Source of the DNA: Vicinamibacteria bacterium
GTDB taxonomy: Bacteria; Acidobacteriota; Vicinamibacteria; Vicinamibacterales; UBA8438
Direction of reading: 5' to 3'
Length of the DNA stretch: 50,136 nt
NCBI GenBank assembly: GCA_022820825.1
Contig: JAJEEU010000068.1
Coordinates: forward strand, 1-50,136
Below, piece after piece: positions 26,111 through 34,189 of the stretch. Numbering within the stretch: position 1 is the first letter of the stretch; every line of letters begins with the position of its first letter. The position numbers and the translations under genes are program-made. The notes under the pieces are model-generated. The model had not been told where the DNA came from. It searched no databases and saw only the letters and a list, made by a program, of their open reading frames with translations.

Positions 26111-27076
26111 ATGCGAGAGCGGCTGAATGGCGGTCCGTGGTTTGCCGCTTTGGCGGCGGGGATGCTGCTGGCGGCGGCCTGCGGGCAGCCGATGGAGGAG
26201 TCGGGCGAGGGGTCCGAGAGCATGATTCCGCGGCTCGAGGGGACCGACGTGCCGGCGATTCACGGCGTCTGGCAGACCTTCCGCGAGACCGACTACAACC
26301 TCGAGGGCCAGGCCGCCGCGCCGGCCGTCGTCCTGCACGAGGGCGTGCCCAACGGCGGGCCCGTTCCCAACGCGCCGGTGCTCGCGCTCGGCGCGCTCGG
26401 CGGCGTGCCGCCGAGTCTCGGCGTGGTCGTCGGCGGGACGATCCCCTACACGCCCGAGGCGCTCGCCGTGCGCGACGACAACCGCGCCAACGCCCTGGTG
26501 CGCGACCCGGCCGTCAAGTGCCTGATGCCGGGCGTGCCGCGCGCGACCTATCTGGGCTTTCCGTTCCAGATAACGCAGGGCACCGACAAGATCATGATCG
26601 CCTACGGCTTCTCGAATGCCGGCCGCACGATTCACCTCGACGAGGTGGACGCGCCGGGCATCGACTCGTGGATGGGCCATTCGGTGGGCCGCTGGGAAGG
26701 CGACACGCTGGTGGTCGAGGTGACCGAGTTGATCGAGCAGATGTGGCTGGACCGTTCGGGCAACCACCACAGCGGGCAGATGACGGTGGTCGAGCGCTAC
26801 ACGCCGGTCACGCCGTACCACATCAACTACGAGGCGACGATCACCGACCCGGAGGTGTTCACCAAGCCGTGGACGATCAGGCTGCCGCTCTACAAGCGGA
26901 TGGAGGAGGCGGCGCAGGTGATGGAGTATCGCTGCGTGGAGATGGTCGAGGAGCTGATCTACGGGCACCTCAGGCGGGAGCAGTTGGTCGAGCGCTGGGA
27001 AGGCGACTACGGCCGCCGCGGCGGCACGCTGCGGATAGACGTCACCCGCTTGCCCACCAGCGAGCCGGACATTTAG
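26111..27076 (+). CDS. Secreted lipoprotein, RWEGDTLVVE family (module copy 2)
   Basis: 321 aa, nearly identical to the protein at 1215-2177. Differences include an inserted residue (SGEGSES versus SGEESS), Q/M in the IEQ(T/M)WLDRSGNHH segment and D/N in YHI(D/N)YEATI. The lipoprotein signal (LLAAAC) and the GRWEGDTLVVEV, VVERYTPV and PWTIRLPLYK motifs are intact. It begins 4 bp after the stop of 25099-26106, so translation is probably coupled. Whereas copy 1 stands alone after a divergent promoter, copy 2 has been placed under control of the PQQ-dehydrogenase operon. That would change its expression context. Confidence 0.8.
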   Translation: MRERLNGGPWFAALAAGMLLAAACGQPMEESGEGSESMIPRLEGTDVPAIHGVWQTFRETDYNLEGQAAAPAVVLHEGVPNGGPVPNAPVLALGALGGVPPSLGVVVGGTIPYTPEALAVRDDNRANALVRDPAVKCLMPGVPRATYLGFPFQITQGTDKIMIAYGFSNAGRTIHLDEVDAPGIDSWMGHSVGRWEGDTLVVEVTELIEQMWLDRSGNHHSGQMTVVERYTPVTPYHINYEATITDPEVFTKPWTIRLPLYKRMEEAAQVMEYRCVEMVEELIYGHLRREQLVERWEGDYGRRGGTLRIDVTRLPTSEPDI

Positions 27077-27139
27077 AGCCGGACGGGCATAGCTGAGTTA
27101 CACTTGACCGCGGAGACCGGGAGCATACGGAGGTAAGCA

Positions 27140-27574
27140 ATGCAGGCACAGAAACTGATCAGGATGGCGGCGGCGGTGGCCGTGGCGCTGGCGCTGGGGG
27201 CGGGCACGGTGGCGGCCCATCACGCCTTCTCGGCGGAGTTCGACGCCAACCGGCCGGTCCGTTTCCAGGGCACGGTGACCAAGGTCGAGTGGATCAACCC
27301 GCACGCCTGGATTCACATGGACGTGCAGATGGACGACGGCTCCACCGAGCTCTGGATGATCGAGTGCGGCAACCCGCACAACCTGTTCCGCCGCGGGTTC
27401 AACAAGGACGTCATCCAGATCGGCATGGAGATCGTCGTCGACGGCTACGGCTCGAAGGACGGCACCCGGCGGGCCAACGGCAGAGACCTCACGCTGCCCG
27501 ACGGCAGGACGCTCTTCATGGGCTCGTCCGGCACCGGCGCCCCGCGCGACGGCCGAGACCCGACCGAGCGGTAG
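27140..27574 (+). CDS. DUF6152 family secreted protein (module copy 2)
   Basis: 144 aa with GGAGG before ATG 27140. It has the signal peptide, then HHAFSAEFDANRPVRFQGTV and NPHAWIHMDV as in copy 1. One notable change makes a Cys (IECGNPHNLF versus IEGGNPHNLF), a new thiol in a mature periplasmic protein. The 3' untranslated 40 bp are identical to copy 1. It is last gene of the plus-strand operon 23375-27574 and converges on the PQQ gene at 27618 with a 43-bp gap. Confidence 0.88.
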   Translation: MQAQKLIRMAAAVAVALALGAGTVAAHHAFSAEFDANRPVRFQGTVTKVEWINPHAWIHMDVQMDDGSTELWMIECGNPHNLFRRGFNKDVIQIGMEIVVDGYGSKDGTRRANGRDLTLPDGRTLFMGSSGTGAPRDGRDPTER

Positions 27575-27608
27575 TCGCGTCTCCGTCGTTGCACGCCGAC
27601 TGGGGCGC

Positions 27609-27636
27609 GTTCGCGGCTCACTGCCGCAGCGCGAAC
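27609..27636. terminator. Hairpin between convergent genes
   Basis: GTTCGCG and CGCGAAC form a 7-bp stem across the end of the minus-strand PQQ gene and the 3' side of the duplicated module. It could end transcription from both sides, but no T-run follows, so this is tentative. The left arm overlaps the last bases of the element-A arm remnant. Confidence 0.35.
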
Positions 27637-29327
27637 ACCCACAGGGCACCGCCCTGGGGCACGTGCGTCGTCTGTCCGACGCTGCGATCGATCGCCCCCT
27701 GCATCCGCTGGGCGTCGATGCCCCACCCCGCCTGTACCGCGATGTACTGCACGCCGTCGATCATGTACGACACCGGCACGCCGATGATGCCGGAGCTCGT
27801 CCGCTGTTGCCAGAGAATTTCACCGGTATCCGCGTCGAACGCCCGGAAGTAGCGGTCGTTCGTGCCGCCGGAGAACACCAGCCCGCCCGCGGTCGTCAGC
27901 ACCGGACCCCAGTTGGGCGAGTCGAACTCCTGCACCCAGACCTGCTCGCCGGCGTCCAGATCCCAGGCCTGCAGCTCCCCGACATGGTCCGCACCCTCCA
28001 GGAGGTACGTCTGCGAGGACGCACCGACGAACGAGCTGCCCGGCTCGTACTCCACCTCGCGCCCCTCGATGATCGAGCAGAGATTCTCGTTGGCCGGGAT
28101 GTACAGATAGCGGGTGCCGGGATTGTAGGCGGCCGGCGGCCAGTTCTTGCCGCCCCACAGCGACGGGCAGAACGACGCGCGCACGCCGGTCCCCGGCGTG
28201 TGCTCGGGGTCGTACTCCGGACGGCCGGTCTGCGGATCGATGCGGGTGAACGCGTTCTGGTGGACGTAGGGCTCCGCGTCAATGAAGGTGATGGCGTCGG
28301 CCGCGCGGCCGAGTATCCACAGGTAGCCGTTGCGGCCCGGATGCACCAGCGCCGCGTGCGTCCGCCCGCCGCGCCGCACGTCGACCAGGATGGGCGGATC
28401 AACCTCGTCCCAGTCCCAGGAGCCGTTCCAGTGGTACTGGTGGTAGCCGCGCAGGTCTCCGGTGGCCGCGTCCACGGCGATCACGGAGTTCGTGTAGAGG
28501 TTGTCACCCGACCGCTGATCCCCCATCCAGGGTCCCGGATTGCCGGTGCCCCAGTACGTCAGGTTCAGTTCCGGGTCGTACGTGCCCGTCAGCCAGATCG
28601 GCGCGCCGCCGGTGCGCCACGAATCGCCCGGCCAGGTATCGCCGCCCGGCTGGTCCGGCGACGGAATGGAGTACGCCTTCCACGCTTCCGCGCCGGACCG
28701 TGCGTCGAGCGCCACCACGAAGCCGCGGATGCCGCGCTCGCCGCCCGATACGCCGGCCATCACCTTGCCGTCCACGGCCAGCGGCGCCATCGTCATGTAG
28801 TAGCCGCGCCGGTGGTCCTCGACCGACTGGTCCCACGCCACATCGCCGGTGGCCGCGTCGAGCGCCACCACGTTGGCGTCGACCGTCGCCAGGTACACCC
28901 GGTCCTCGTACAGCGCGGGGCCGCGGTTGGTCGGGTGGCCGTGCGTCAGGCCGTCGGGCAACTGCCGCGTGTAGCGCCACAGGATGTCTCCCGTGCGCGC
29001 GTCCACCGCGATCACGTTGTTGCGCGGCGTGGTCAGGAACATGAAGCGGCCGTTCACCAGCGGCGGCGACTCGTGTCCCGGACGTAGCCCGGTCGAGAGC
29101 GACCAGACCGGTTCGAGCCGGGCCACGTTCGCCTTCGTGATCTGGTCGAGCGGGCTGTAACCCCAGCCGTCGTACGTGCGCCGGTACATCAGCCAGTCGC
29201 CGGGACCGGGATCTTCCAGCCGCTCGCGGGTGACCGTGGGGTACTCGCCGCCATCCTGCGCGCGGGCGGGCAGCGGCCCGGCCACGGTCAGCGTTGCGGC
29301 AATCAGGGCGAACGGCACGATTCTCAT
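27618..29327 (-). CDS. PQQ-dependent alcohol dehydrogenase-type quinoprotein
   Basis: 569 aa from ATG 29327, which overlaps the symporter stop as ATGA, so it is translationally coupled. The signal peptide ([20 protein letters not shown], ending ARAQ) precedes [20 protein letters not shown]. Key blocks are [39 protein letters not shown] and the active-site loop [10 protein letters not shown]. The last has Asp at the catalytic and +2 positions, as in lanthanide-type enzymes. No CXXCH is present. The C-terminal block [19 protein letters not shown] is typical. As last gene of the DUF3311/symporter operon it may make or use the solute carried by the transporter. Confidence 0.9.
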   Translation of the reverse strand: MRIVPFALIAATLTVAGPLPARAQDGGEYPTVTRERLEDPGPGDWLMYRRTYDGWGYSPLDQITKANVARLEPVWSLSTGLRPGHESPPLVNGRFMFLTTPRNNVIAVDARTGDILWRYTRQLPDGLTHGHPTNRGPALYEDRVYLATVDANVVALDAATGDVAWDQSVEDHRRGYYMTMAPLAVDGKVMAGVSGGERGIRGFVVALDARSGAEAWKAYSIPSPDQPGGDTWPGDSWRTGGAPIWLTGTYDPELNLTYWGTGNPGPWMGDQRSGDNLYTNSVIAVDAATGDLRGYHQYHWNGSWDWDEVDPPILVDVRRGGRTHAALVHPGRNGYLWILGRAADAITFIDAEPYVHQNAFTRIDPQTGRPEYDPEHTPGTGVRASFCPSLWGGKNWPPAAYNPGTRYLYIPANENLCSIIEGREVEYEPGSSFVGASSQTYLLEGADHVGELQAWDLDAGEQVWVQEFDSPNWGPVLTTAGGLVFSGGTNDRYFRAFDADTGEILWQQRTSSGIIGVPVSYMIDGVQYIAVQAGWGIDAQRMQGAIDRSVGQTTHVPQGGALWVFALRQ

Positions 29328-30970
29328 CCGGGGATTCTCCGCGGGTGCGTGGGGGGAAAATAGCGCGCCACGGTGGCGGCCGCCGGCGGCGGGGTCAGCA
29401 GCGAAACCACCACCATCAGCAGCGACGAGCCGATCAGCATCGGCAGCACGGGCATGTAGCCGAGCACCGCGGTGCCGCCCGGCGTGCGGGTGACGATGTC
29501 CAGCCCGGCCAGCGTCCAGACCGGGACGACCGTGCCGGGCGCCGGCGCGGGTACCACCGCCTGCAGCACCGCGACGGCGGTCATCGTGGCGGCCGTCCAC
29601 AGCACCACCGCCAGCGCGCCCCACTTCGTGCTGCGCCTCCAGAAGAGCGCGGCCACCAGCAGCGGCATCAGCGTCGTGAATCCCGAGAACGCGTACTGCA
29701 CGGCGATGCCGAAGATGCCGGGCGGCGCCTGCAGCGCGATGGCGTACGCGACCAGGGCAATCAACACGACGAACAGGCGTCCCGTCTGCACCTGCACCGC
29801 CGGACCGAAGCGCTGTGCGCCCCCGTAGTAGGCGAACACGTCCTCGGTGAACATCGTGGACAGCGCCAGTATCTGCGAATCGCTGGCCATCACCGCCGCC
29901 ATGATGCCGGCGCCCAGCAGGCCGGCCAGCCACAGCGGCGCGTAGTGCTCGAGCATCAGGATGATCACGTCGTCGCCGGCCGCCTCGCGCTGCAGGCCGG
30001 CCGCCTCGGCTGGCGACAGGTCTTCCCTGCCGGCCGCCAGCTCCGCACGCGCCTCCAGCTTCGACTCGATCGCCGGCACGTCGGTCATGGCATTGGCCGT
30101 CAGGCCGAGGAACGTGCACGGCAGCCAGATCGCCAGGATGCACAGCGGGTAGAAGATGATCGTCTTCTTGAACTGCCCCATCCGCCGCGCGGTCAGGCAG
30201 AAGATGGAGATGTGCGGAAACATGATCGTCGAGAGCGGAATCAGCATGTAGCTGAAGAAGAACGCCGGCGGGACCCGCTCGCGCGTCAGCAGCGGCGCGG
30301 TCTCGGGATTCGCGAGCAGCCGCTCCATCGCCTGCGGAAACCCGCCGATGCTGACGCCGATGAACAGGATGGCCGCCGCGCCGAACACGAGGAACAGCAC
30401 CGTCTGGAACGTGTTGACCCACGCGGTGCCGCGCATGCCGCCGAAGAACACGTAGCTCATCACGACCGCCGCCACCACCAGCCCGCCGAACCAGTACGGC
30501 ACCACCCCGCCGCTCACCGCGCTGAGGGTCGTCCCGCCGCCCATCACCGCGATGACGATGTACGGCACCAGCAGCGTTGCCTGCACGGCGAAGATGGCGG
30601 TGCCGATGTGCCCGCACTCCCAGCGGTCGCGGTACATCTGCACCGGCGTCATGAAGCCGAAGCGCTTGCCGAGCGACCAGACGCGCGTGCCGAACAGATA
30701 GAGCGTCAGCGGGATGAGGAACGCCGAGGACGACGCCATCAGCCCGTACGTCACGATGCCGTTGGAGAAGGCGTGCCCGGCCGAGCCGAGGATGGTGAAC
30801 GCCGTCATGTTGGTGCCGAACAGCGACAGCAGGAACACGTACTGGCCGAGCGAGCGGTTGGCGAGGAAATAGCTCTCGGCGTGTTCCCCGCCGCCGGCGC
30901 GGCGGAACGCGAAGATGCCGATGTAGAGGACGACGCCGAGATAGGCGAAGACGACGAGGGCGGGGATCAC
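29324..30970 (-). CDS. Sodium:solute symporter (SSS family)
   Basis: 548 aa from GTG 30970, which overlaps the upstream TGA (GTGA) and has AGGAG close by. The longer open frame upstream is out of context. About 13 hydrophobic helices are visible, with the family segments [44 protein letters not shown] and [22 protein letters not shown] proteins couple Na+ entry to uptake of sugars, acids, amines or similar solutes. A charged 50-residue insertion (about 320-370, [20 protein letters not shown]) lies in a cytoplasmic or periplasmic loop and is longer than usual. It sits between the small DUF3311-like partner and the quinoprotein. Confidence 0.9.
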   Translation of the reverse strand: MIPALVVFAYLGVVLYIGIFAFRRAGGGEHAESYFLANRSLGQYVFLLSLFGTNMTAFTILGSAGHAFSNGIVTYGLMASSSAFLIPLTLYLFGTRVWSLGKRFGFMTPVQMYRDRWECGHIGTAIFAVQATLLVPYIVIAVMGGGTTLSAVSGGVVPYWFGGLVVAAVVMSYVFFGGMRGTAWVNTFQTVLFLVFGAAAILFIGVSIGGFPQAMERLLANPETAPLLTRERVPPAFFFSYMLIPLSTIMFPHISIFCLTARRMGQFKKTIIFYPLCILAIWLPCTFLGLTANAMTDVPAIESKLEARAELAAGREDLSPAEAAGLQREAAGDDVIILMLEHYAPLWLAGLLGAGIMAAVMASDSQILALSTMFTEDVFAYYGGAQRFGPAVQVQTGRLFVVLIALVAYAIALQAPPGIFGIAVQYAFSGFTTLMPLLVAALFWRRSTKWGALAVVLWTAATMTAVAVLQAVVPAPAPGTVVPVWTLAGLDIVTRTPGGTAVLGYMPVLPMLIGSSLLMVVVSLLTPPPAAATVARYFPPTHPRRIPG

Positions 30971-31254
30971 CGGCGCTCCTCGGACTCGCCCGGCGCGGCG
31001 GGCGGACCGCCCGGCTCGGGCGCGGAAGCCGTTTCCGCCTCGGCTTCGAGGTGCGCCGGCCAGGCCAGCCTGATGAGCGCCCACATGAGCGCCGCCGCGG
31101 CGAGCGAGTAGACGGCGTGGTAGAAGAATCCGATCGGCAGGAAGCCGAAGACCAGCGGCCGGGCCTGGTCCCAGAACCAGATGTCCTGGTGCAGGAAGTA
31201 GAGCGCCGCCACCGCGGCAGTGAGCAGCCAGCCCGTTCTCGTCACTGGTTGCAC
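30967..31254 (-). CDS. Small SSS-associated membrane protein (DUF3311-like)
   Basis: About 95 aa; the start is either GTG 31254 or GTG 31245 ([10 protein letters not shown]). Two hydrophobic helices carry the phrase [17 protein letters not shown], typical of short proteins encoded just before sodium/solute symporters. The tail is rich in Glu, Ala and Pro and ends EERR. Its TGA overlaps the symporter GTG by 4 nt. TATGCT on the minus strand immediately before the start region may be a -10 of a near-leaderless promoter. The likely role is as a helper subunit of the transporter. Confidence 0.7.
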   Translation of the reverse strand: MQPVTRTGWLLTAAVAALYFLHQDIWFWDQARPLVFGFLPIGFFYHAVYSLAAAALMWALIRLAWPAHLEAEAETASAPEPGGPPAAPGESEERR

Positions 31255-31276
31255 AGCATACAACGGGGCCGGCAGC

Positions 31277-31921
31277 TCACTCCGCCGGCAACTCTCCGGC
31301 GGAGAGGTCGGCCGCGCGCCACAGGTACAGCGACGCGACGCTGCGCCAGGGGCGCCAGCGCTCGCCGTACGCCAGGATCTCGTCCGGCTCCGGCAACTCC
31401 TCGAGGCCGTGCATGCGCGCATAGCCGCGCCGGATGCCCAGATCCGTCGCCGGCAGCACGTCCGGCCGCCCGAGCTGCATCAGCAGCATCTCTCCCGTCC
31501 AGCGGCCGATTCCCCGCACCTGCACGACGCGCTCGATGACCTCGTCATCGGAGAGCGAGCGCACCGTGCGCGGCCCGGGCACGACGCGGCGCCGGGTCTT
31601 GGCGGCCAGGTCGTGCACGGCCCGCACCTTGGCGCGCGACAGCCCGGCCGCGCGCAACTGATCCGCCGTCAGCGCCGCCAGCGCCCGCGGCGTCGGCCGG
31701 CCGCCGTCGAACAAAGCCGCCACCCGCTCGTAGATGGCGCCCGCCGCGCGGCCCGACAACTGCTGGTAGACGATGGCGCGCAACAGCGCCTCGAAGGGAT
31801 GCCGCTCCGTCCGCCGGAATGCGAACGGCTCGTAGCCGTCGATCAGCCGCCGCAGCAGCGGATCGGCGTCCCGCAGCGCCGCCACGGCTGCGCGCATCTC
31901 GTGCCCAGCCACGGCCGTCAT
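31277..31921 (-). CDS. DNA-3-methyladenine glycosylase II-type (HhH-GPD)
   Basis: 214 aa from ATG 31921; a GTG 12 nt upstream is an alternative. AIVYQQLSGRAAGAIYERV and the helix-hairpin-helix VRGIGRWTGEMLLMQLGRPD are followed by LPATDLGIRRGYARM, where the Asp (about residue 158) is the catalytic residue of the HhH-GPD family. The protein is short, lacking the N-terminal AlkA domain, which matches the compact alkylbase glycosylases of many bacteria. It should excise alkylated adenine in base-excision repair. It follows the ATPase/TOPRIM/RHH genes by 79 bp on the same strand and may be an unrelated host gene. Confidence 0.88.
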   Translation of the reverse strand: MTAVAGHEMRAAVAALRDADPLLRRLIDGYEPFAFRRTERHPFEALLRAIVYQQLSGRAAGAIYERVAALFDGGRPTPRALAALTADQLRAAGLSRAKVRAVHDLAAKTRRRVVPGPRTVRSLSDDEVIERVVQVRGIGRWTGEMLLMQLGRPDVLPATDLGIRRGYARMHGLEELPEPDEILAYGERWRPWRSVASLYLWRAADLSAGELPAE

Positions 31922-32000
31922 GCGACTTGCCACGACTGACCGTCAAGCGACGCGTCCCTGGCGTCGTTAACGTCAGGCTGCCTCATGCGCGGCGGTCGTC

Positions 32001-32252
32001 CTACCGCTCCCGGTAGGCGTCCGTTTCGAGATCATCGACCAACTGGTTTAGCCGGGTGGCGTCAAAACCGGGGCGCATACGCAGCGCATACGTCTCCGTG
32101 CGGTACTTCCCGGCCGCGGGCGTCCGCAGGCCGCTGCGCAGTGCTTCGCGCAGTAGTTCGTTGACGACCTGGTTCAGCGACTGACCATCGCGCCGCCGAC
32201 GTCCCTCGATTCGGGCGGCGACATCGTCGTCCATCGTCACGGTGATACGCAT
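32001..32252 (-). CDS. Ribbon-helix-helix protein (VapB-like), third gene of the ATPase/TOPRIM operon
   Basis: 83 aa from ATG 32252, 11 nt after the TOPRIM stop, with AAGGCGG as ribosome site. MRITVTMDDDVAARIEGRRR plus GQSLNQVVNELLREALRSG is a ribbon-helix-helix fold. The tail (ALRMRPGFDATRLNQLVDDL) resembles VapB-type antitoxins. A PIN-domain toxin would normally follow, but the next gene on the strand is a DNA glycosylase and nothing toxin-like lies between. Placement in the operon suggests it represses that operon or acts as its antitoxin-like control. An orphan VapB remnant is the alternative. Confidence 0.78.
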   Translation of the reverse strand: MRITVTMDDDVAARIEGRRRRDGQSLNQVVNELLREALRSGLRTPAAGKYRTETYALRMRPGFDATRLNQLVDDLETDAYRER

Positions 32253-32263
32253 CAGTTCCGCCT

Positions 32264-32947
32264 TCAATCCCCTTCAAACAGCCGGCGGAACCAGGCGACG
32301 AAGCTCATCGCCAGCGGACTATCGTGGCGAAAATATCGCGCCCGGATAGCGGTACCGTACGGCAGTCCCGGTTCTTGCTGCCACGCGAGCCACGCATGCA
32401 GCACGGCCTTCCTGATGTCACCCTCGGGGTAGCTCGCCCCGTATTCTGCCCTGGCCCGGGCCGTCGCTTCTCGCGCGTACGGAAACAACGGATCCTTTTC
32501 CTCAACCAGGGTTTCGAGAAAACGCTCCAGCGTCCCCTCTCCACGGTTTCCTGCCTGCTGGTTGTCCGGCATCAACCACACACCGACACGCGTGCGGTAC
32601 TGGACGGACTCCCCAACGAACCCCTCTGCCGGAATCGCTGCCGGCGGTTCCACGCCCGCCTGCCGAAGACGATTCGAAATCGCCTGCCATCGGTCGGGAA
32701 CCGAAGAATCAGCGTCCAGCACGAAACCCACCGCCCTGCCGCTACTCAGCGACACTGCGGTTTCGACCGTACTACTGTTCAAGATGGTGTCCCTGGCGCC
32801 AACGACGGCGTCGATCGACGGGAACCAGGAACGCCACGGCTCATGGTCATAGTTGACACCGTGCCTGATGAGCAGGTGCCGGATTGCATGCATGTCGTCG
32901 CCGCCTTCTACGCGAAGGCTGGAGCGCTCCAGCTTCGCCATTGTCAC
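32264..32947 (-). CDS. TOPRIM-like nuclease-type protein (DUF3226-like)
   Basis: 227 aa if GTG 32947 (overlapping the ATPase TGA as GTGA) is used; ATG 32941 gives 225. LRVEGGDDMHAIRHLLIRHG near the N-terminus is the TOPRIM E-G-x-D-D segment. VGFVLDADSSVPDRWQAIS (about 70-88) supplies the D-x-D motif. VGVWLMPDNQQAGNRGEGTL, HAWLAWQQEPGLPYGTAIRA and a final WFRRLFEG are typical of DUF3226-type proteins. In OLD and PARIS-like antiphage systems an ATPase acts with a TOPRIM effector that cleaves nucleic acid. The same pairing here supports a defence role. Which nucleic acid it cuts is unknown. Confidence 0.75.
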   Translation of the reverse strand: MTMAKLERSSLRVEGGDDMHAIRHLLIRHGVNYDHEPWRSWFPSIDAVVGARDTILNSSTVETAVSLSSGRAVGFVLDADSSVPDRWQAISNRLRQAGVEPPAAIPAEGFVGESVQYRTRVGVWLMPDNQQAGNRGEGTLERFLETLVEEKDPLFPYAREATARARAEYGASYPEGDIRKAVLHAWLAWQQEPGLPYGTAIRARYFRHDSPLAMSFVAWFRRLFEGD

Positions 32948-34029
32948 CGCACCTCTATGTTCTGCTTGACGGCCACCTGGATGCCTTCGGCGTCGAGTCT
33001 CACCGCTCGGCCAAGGGCTCGCTCAACCTTCTGCATGGAGACTTCCTCGGCAAGATCCGCACGGGACTCGACCAGTGACGCGAGGCCCCGTATGCAGTCC
33101 TGGCTGTGGGTCGTGGCGAATACCTGCACTGACGACTTTCGTGCGGTGTCGACAACCAGCCGCCACATGTCTTCCATGACAGTCCAGTGCAACCCTGCGT
33201 CGATCTCGTCAATCAGCAGCAGTCCATTTGCAGCTTGTATCAGCGCAAGCGACAGCGCAAGAAGCCGACGCATCCCGTCGCCGTAACTGCCAAGGGGCAC
33301 GCGGCGACCGGCCCCTCGAAACCCCAACAGCACACCGGCGCGACCGGAGCGCGCCCGTGAGTTATCGCTCGTTAGAAAATGAATGGATTCAAGATCCTTC
33401 TCCAACAGCGTCATTGCTTCGATAGCTTCGGCTTCGCGCTTCTCCGTCAAGACCTTGTCCCAGACCTCTCGCATTGGCTCAAGATCGAGTGAATCGGGGG
33501 TGACGAACTGTACGGATGGCCGTGGTGTCATCTCGGACCACGGGTTTCGCAATCGGAGCAGTCGGGAGTTCAGCAAGGAACCGTTTTCCATGACCGGGAT
33601 CTCGGGCACGTTCCTGAAGGCACTCCCCTTTATCTGCAGAACGAGAGGTGGGAACTGGTCCGTGGCATCATCGAACAGCCGAGACTCATCCTCAATGTCA
33701 GCGGCACGAACCTCGGCGGAGACGTGTCCGTGCCCCTTGCTCGACAGGCGAAAGCCTGCGCCTGGCCCGAAACGGTGACCGAAGAAAAAATGAGAGACGC
33801 TGGGTGCTCTTGGCCCAGACCTTGATCCAGCGTCGCCGACTTCGCCACGCCGATTCGCAGATCGGGTCAGAACTAAGGGATCACCGTTGGAAACCAGAAA
33901 GTACAGCGCTTCGAGAATCGACGTCTTGCCGCAGTTGTTCTTGCCAACGAGCAGATTGACTCGCGACAAGTCGACCAGCTCGTAGGCGTCAAAGCCGCGG
34001 TACTTCTCCAGCTTCAGGTTGCGAAGCAT
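32944..34029 (-). CDS. AAA family ATPase (OLD/AbiL/AriA-like, AAA_15)
   Basis: 361 aa from ATG 34029, with GGAGGA upstream. Walker A is LLVGKNNCGKTSILEAL (about 26-42). The signature region GSYGDGMRRLLALSLALI comes around 245-262, Walker B is GLLLIDEIDAGLHW (about 266-279), and the switch His is in FATTHSQDC (about 303-311). This layout is that of SMC-like ATPases of the OLD, AbiL and PARIS AriA type, which sense phage proteins or DNA ends and act with a TOPRIM partner. It is first in a three-gene operon with the TOPRIM and RHH genes. It lacks a fused TOPRIM, so the system is split rather than a one-protein OLD nuclease. Confidence 0.85.
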   Translation of the reverse strand: MLRNLKLEKYRGFDAYELVDLSRVNLLVGKNNCGKTSILEALYFLVSNGDPLVLTRSANRRGEVGDAGSRSGPRAPSVSHFFFGHRFGPGAGFRLSSKGHGHVSAEVRAADIEDESRLFDDATDQFPPLVLQIKGSAFRNVPEIPVMENGSLLNSRLLRLRNPWSEMTPRPSVQFVTPDSLDLEPMREVWDKVLTEKREAEAIEAMTLLEKDLESIHFLTSDNSRARSGRAGVLLGFRGAGRRVPLGSYGDGMRRLLALSLALIQAANGLLLIDEIDAGLHWTVMEDMWRLVVDTARKSSVQVFATTHSQDCIRGLASLVESRADLAEEVSMQKVERALGRAVRLDAEGIQVAVKQNIEVR

Positions 34030-34189
34030 ACGGGTTCCTCCACCAGCCTGTTCTTCCGCCCGGCCAGTCACTCCCACACGGCCGACTCGTTCCGCGACGT
34101 ACCACCAAGTCGACGCCCGGTAGATTCACTCGTGCAGCCGTTCCTGGCGGTTCGCATCGTTGCATCATACCGGCTACCCCGGCTGATGT

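Larger units (their letters stand above)
26091..27614 (+). repeat. Segmental duplication, copy 2 (two-gene module)
   Basis: Matches 1195-2721. The left edge falls inside the last codons of the preceding gene. The right edge is the end of a 20-nt arm identical to the left arm of hairpin element A; the rest of that element and the restriction cassette are absent here. Confidence 0.9.

Noticed and set aside
5911..29327. Fused cytochrome domains in the PQQ dehydrogenases
   Set aside because: None of the four proteins has a CXXCH heme motif.
31922..32000. VapC-type toxin next to the RHH gene
   Set aside because: Only 79 bp separate the RHH gene and the glycosylase, with no frame long enough for a PIN domain.
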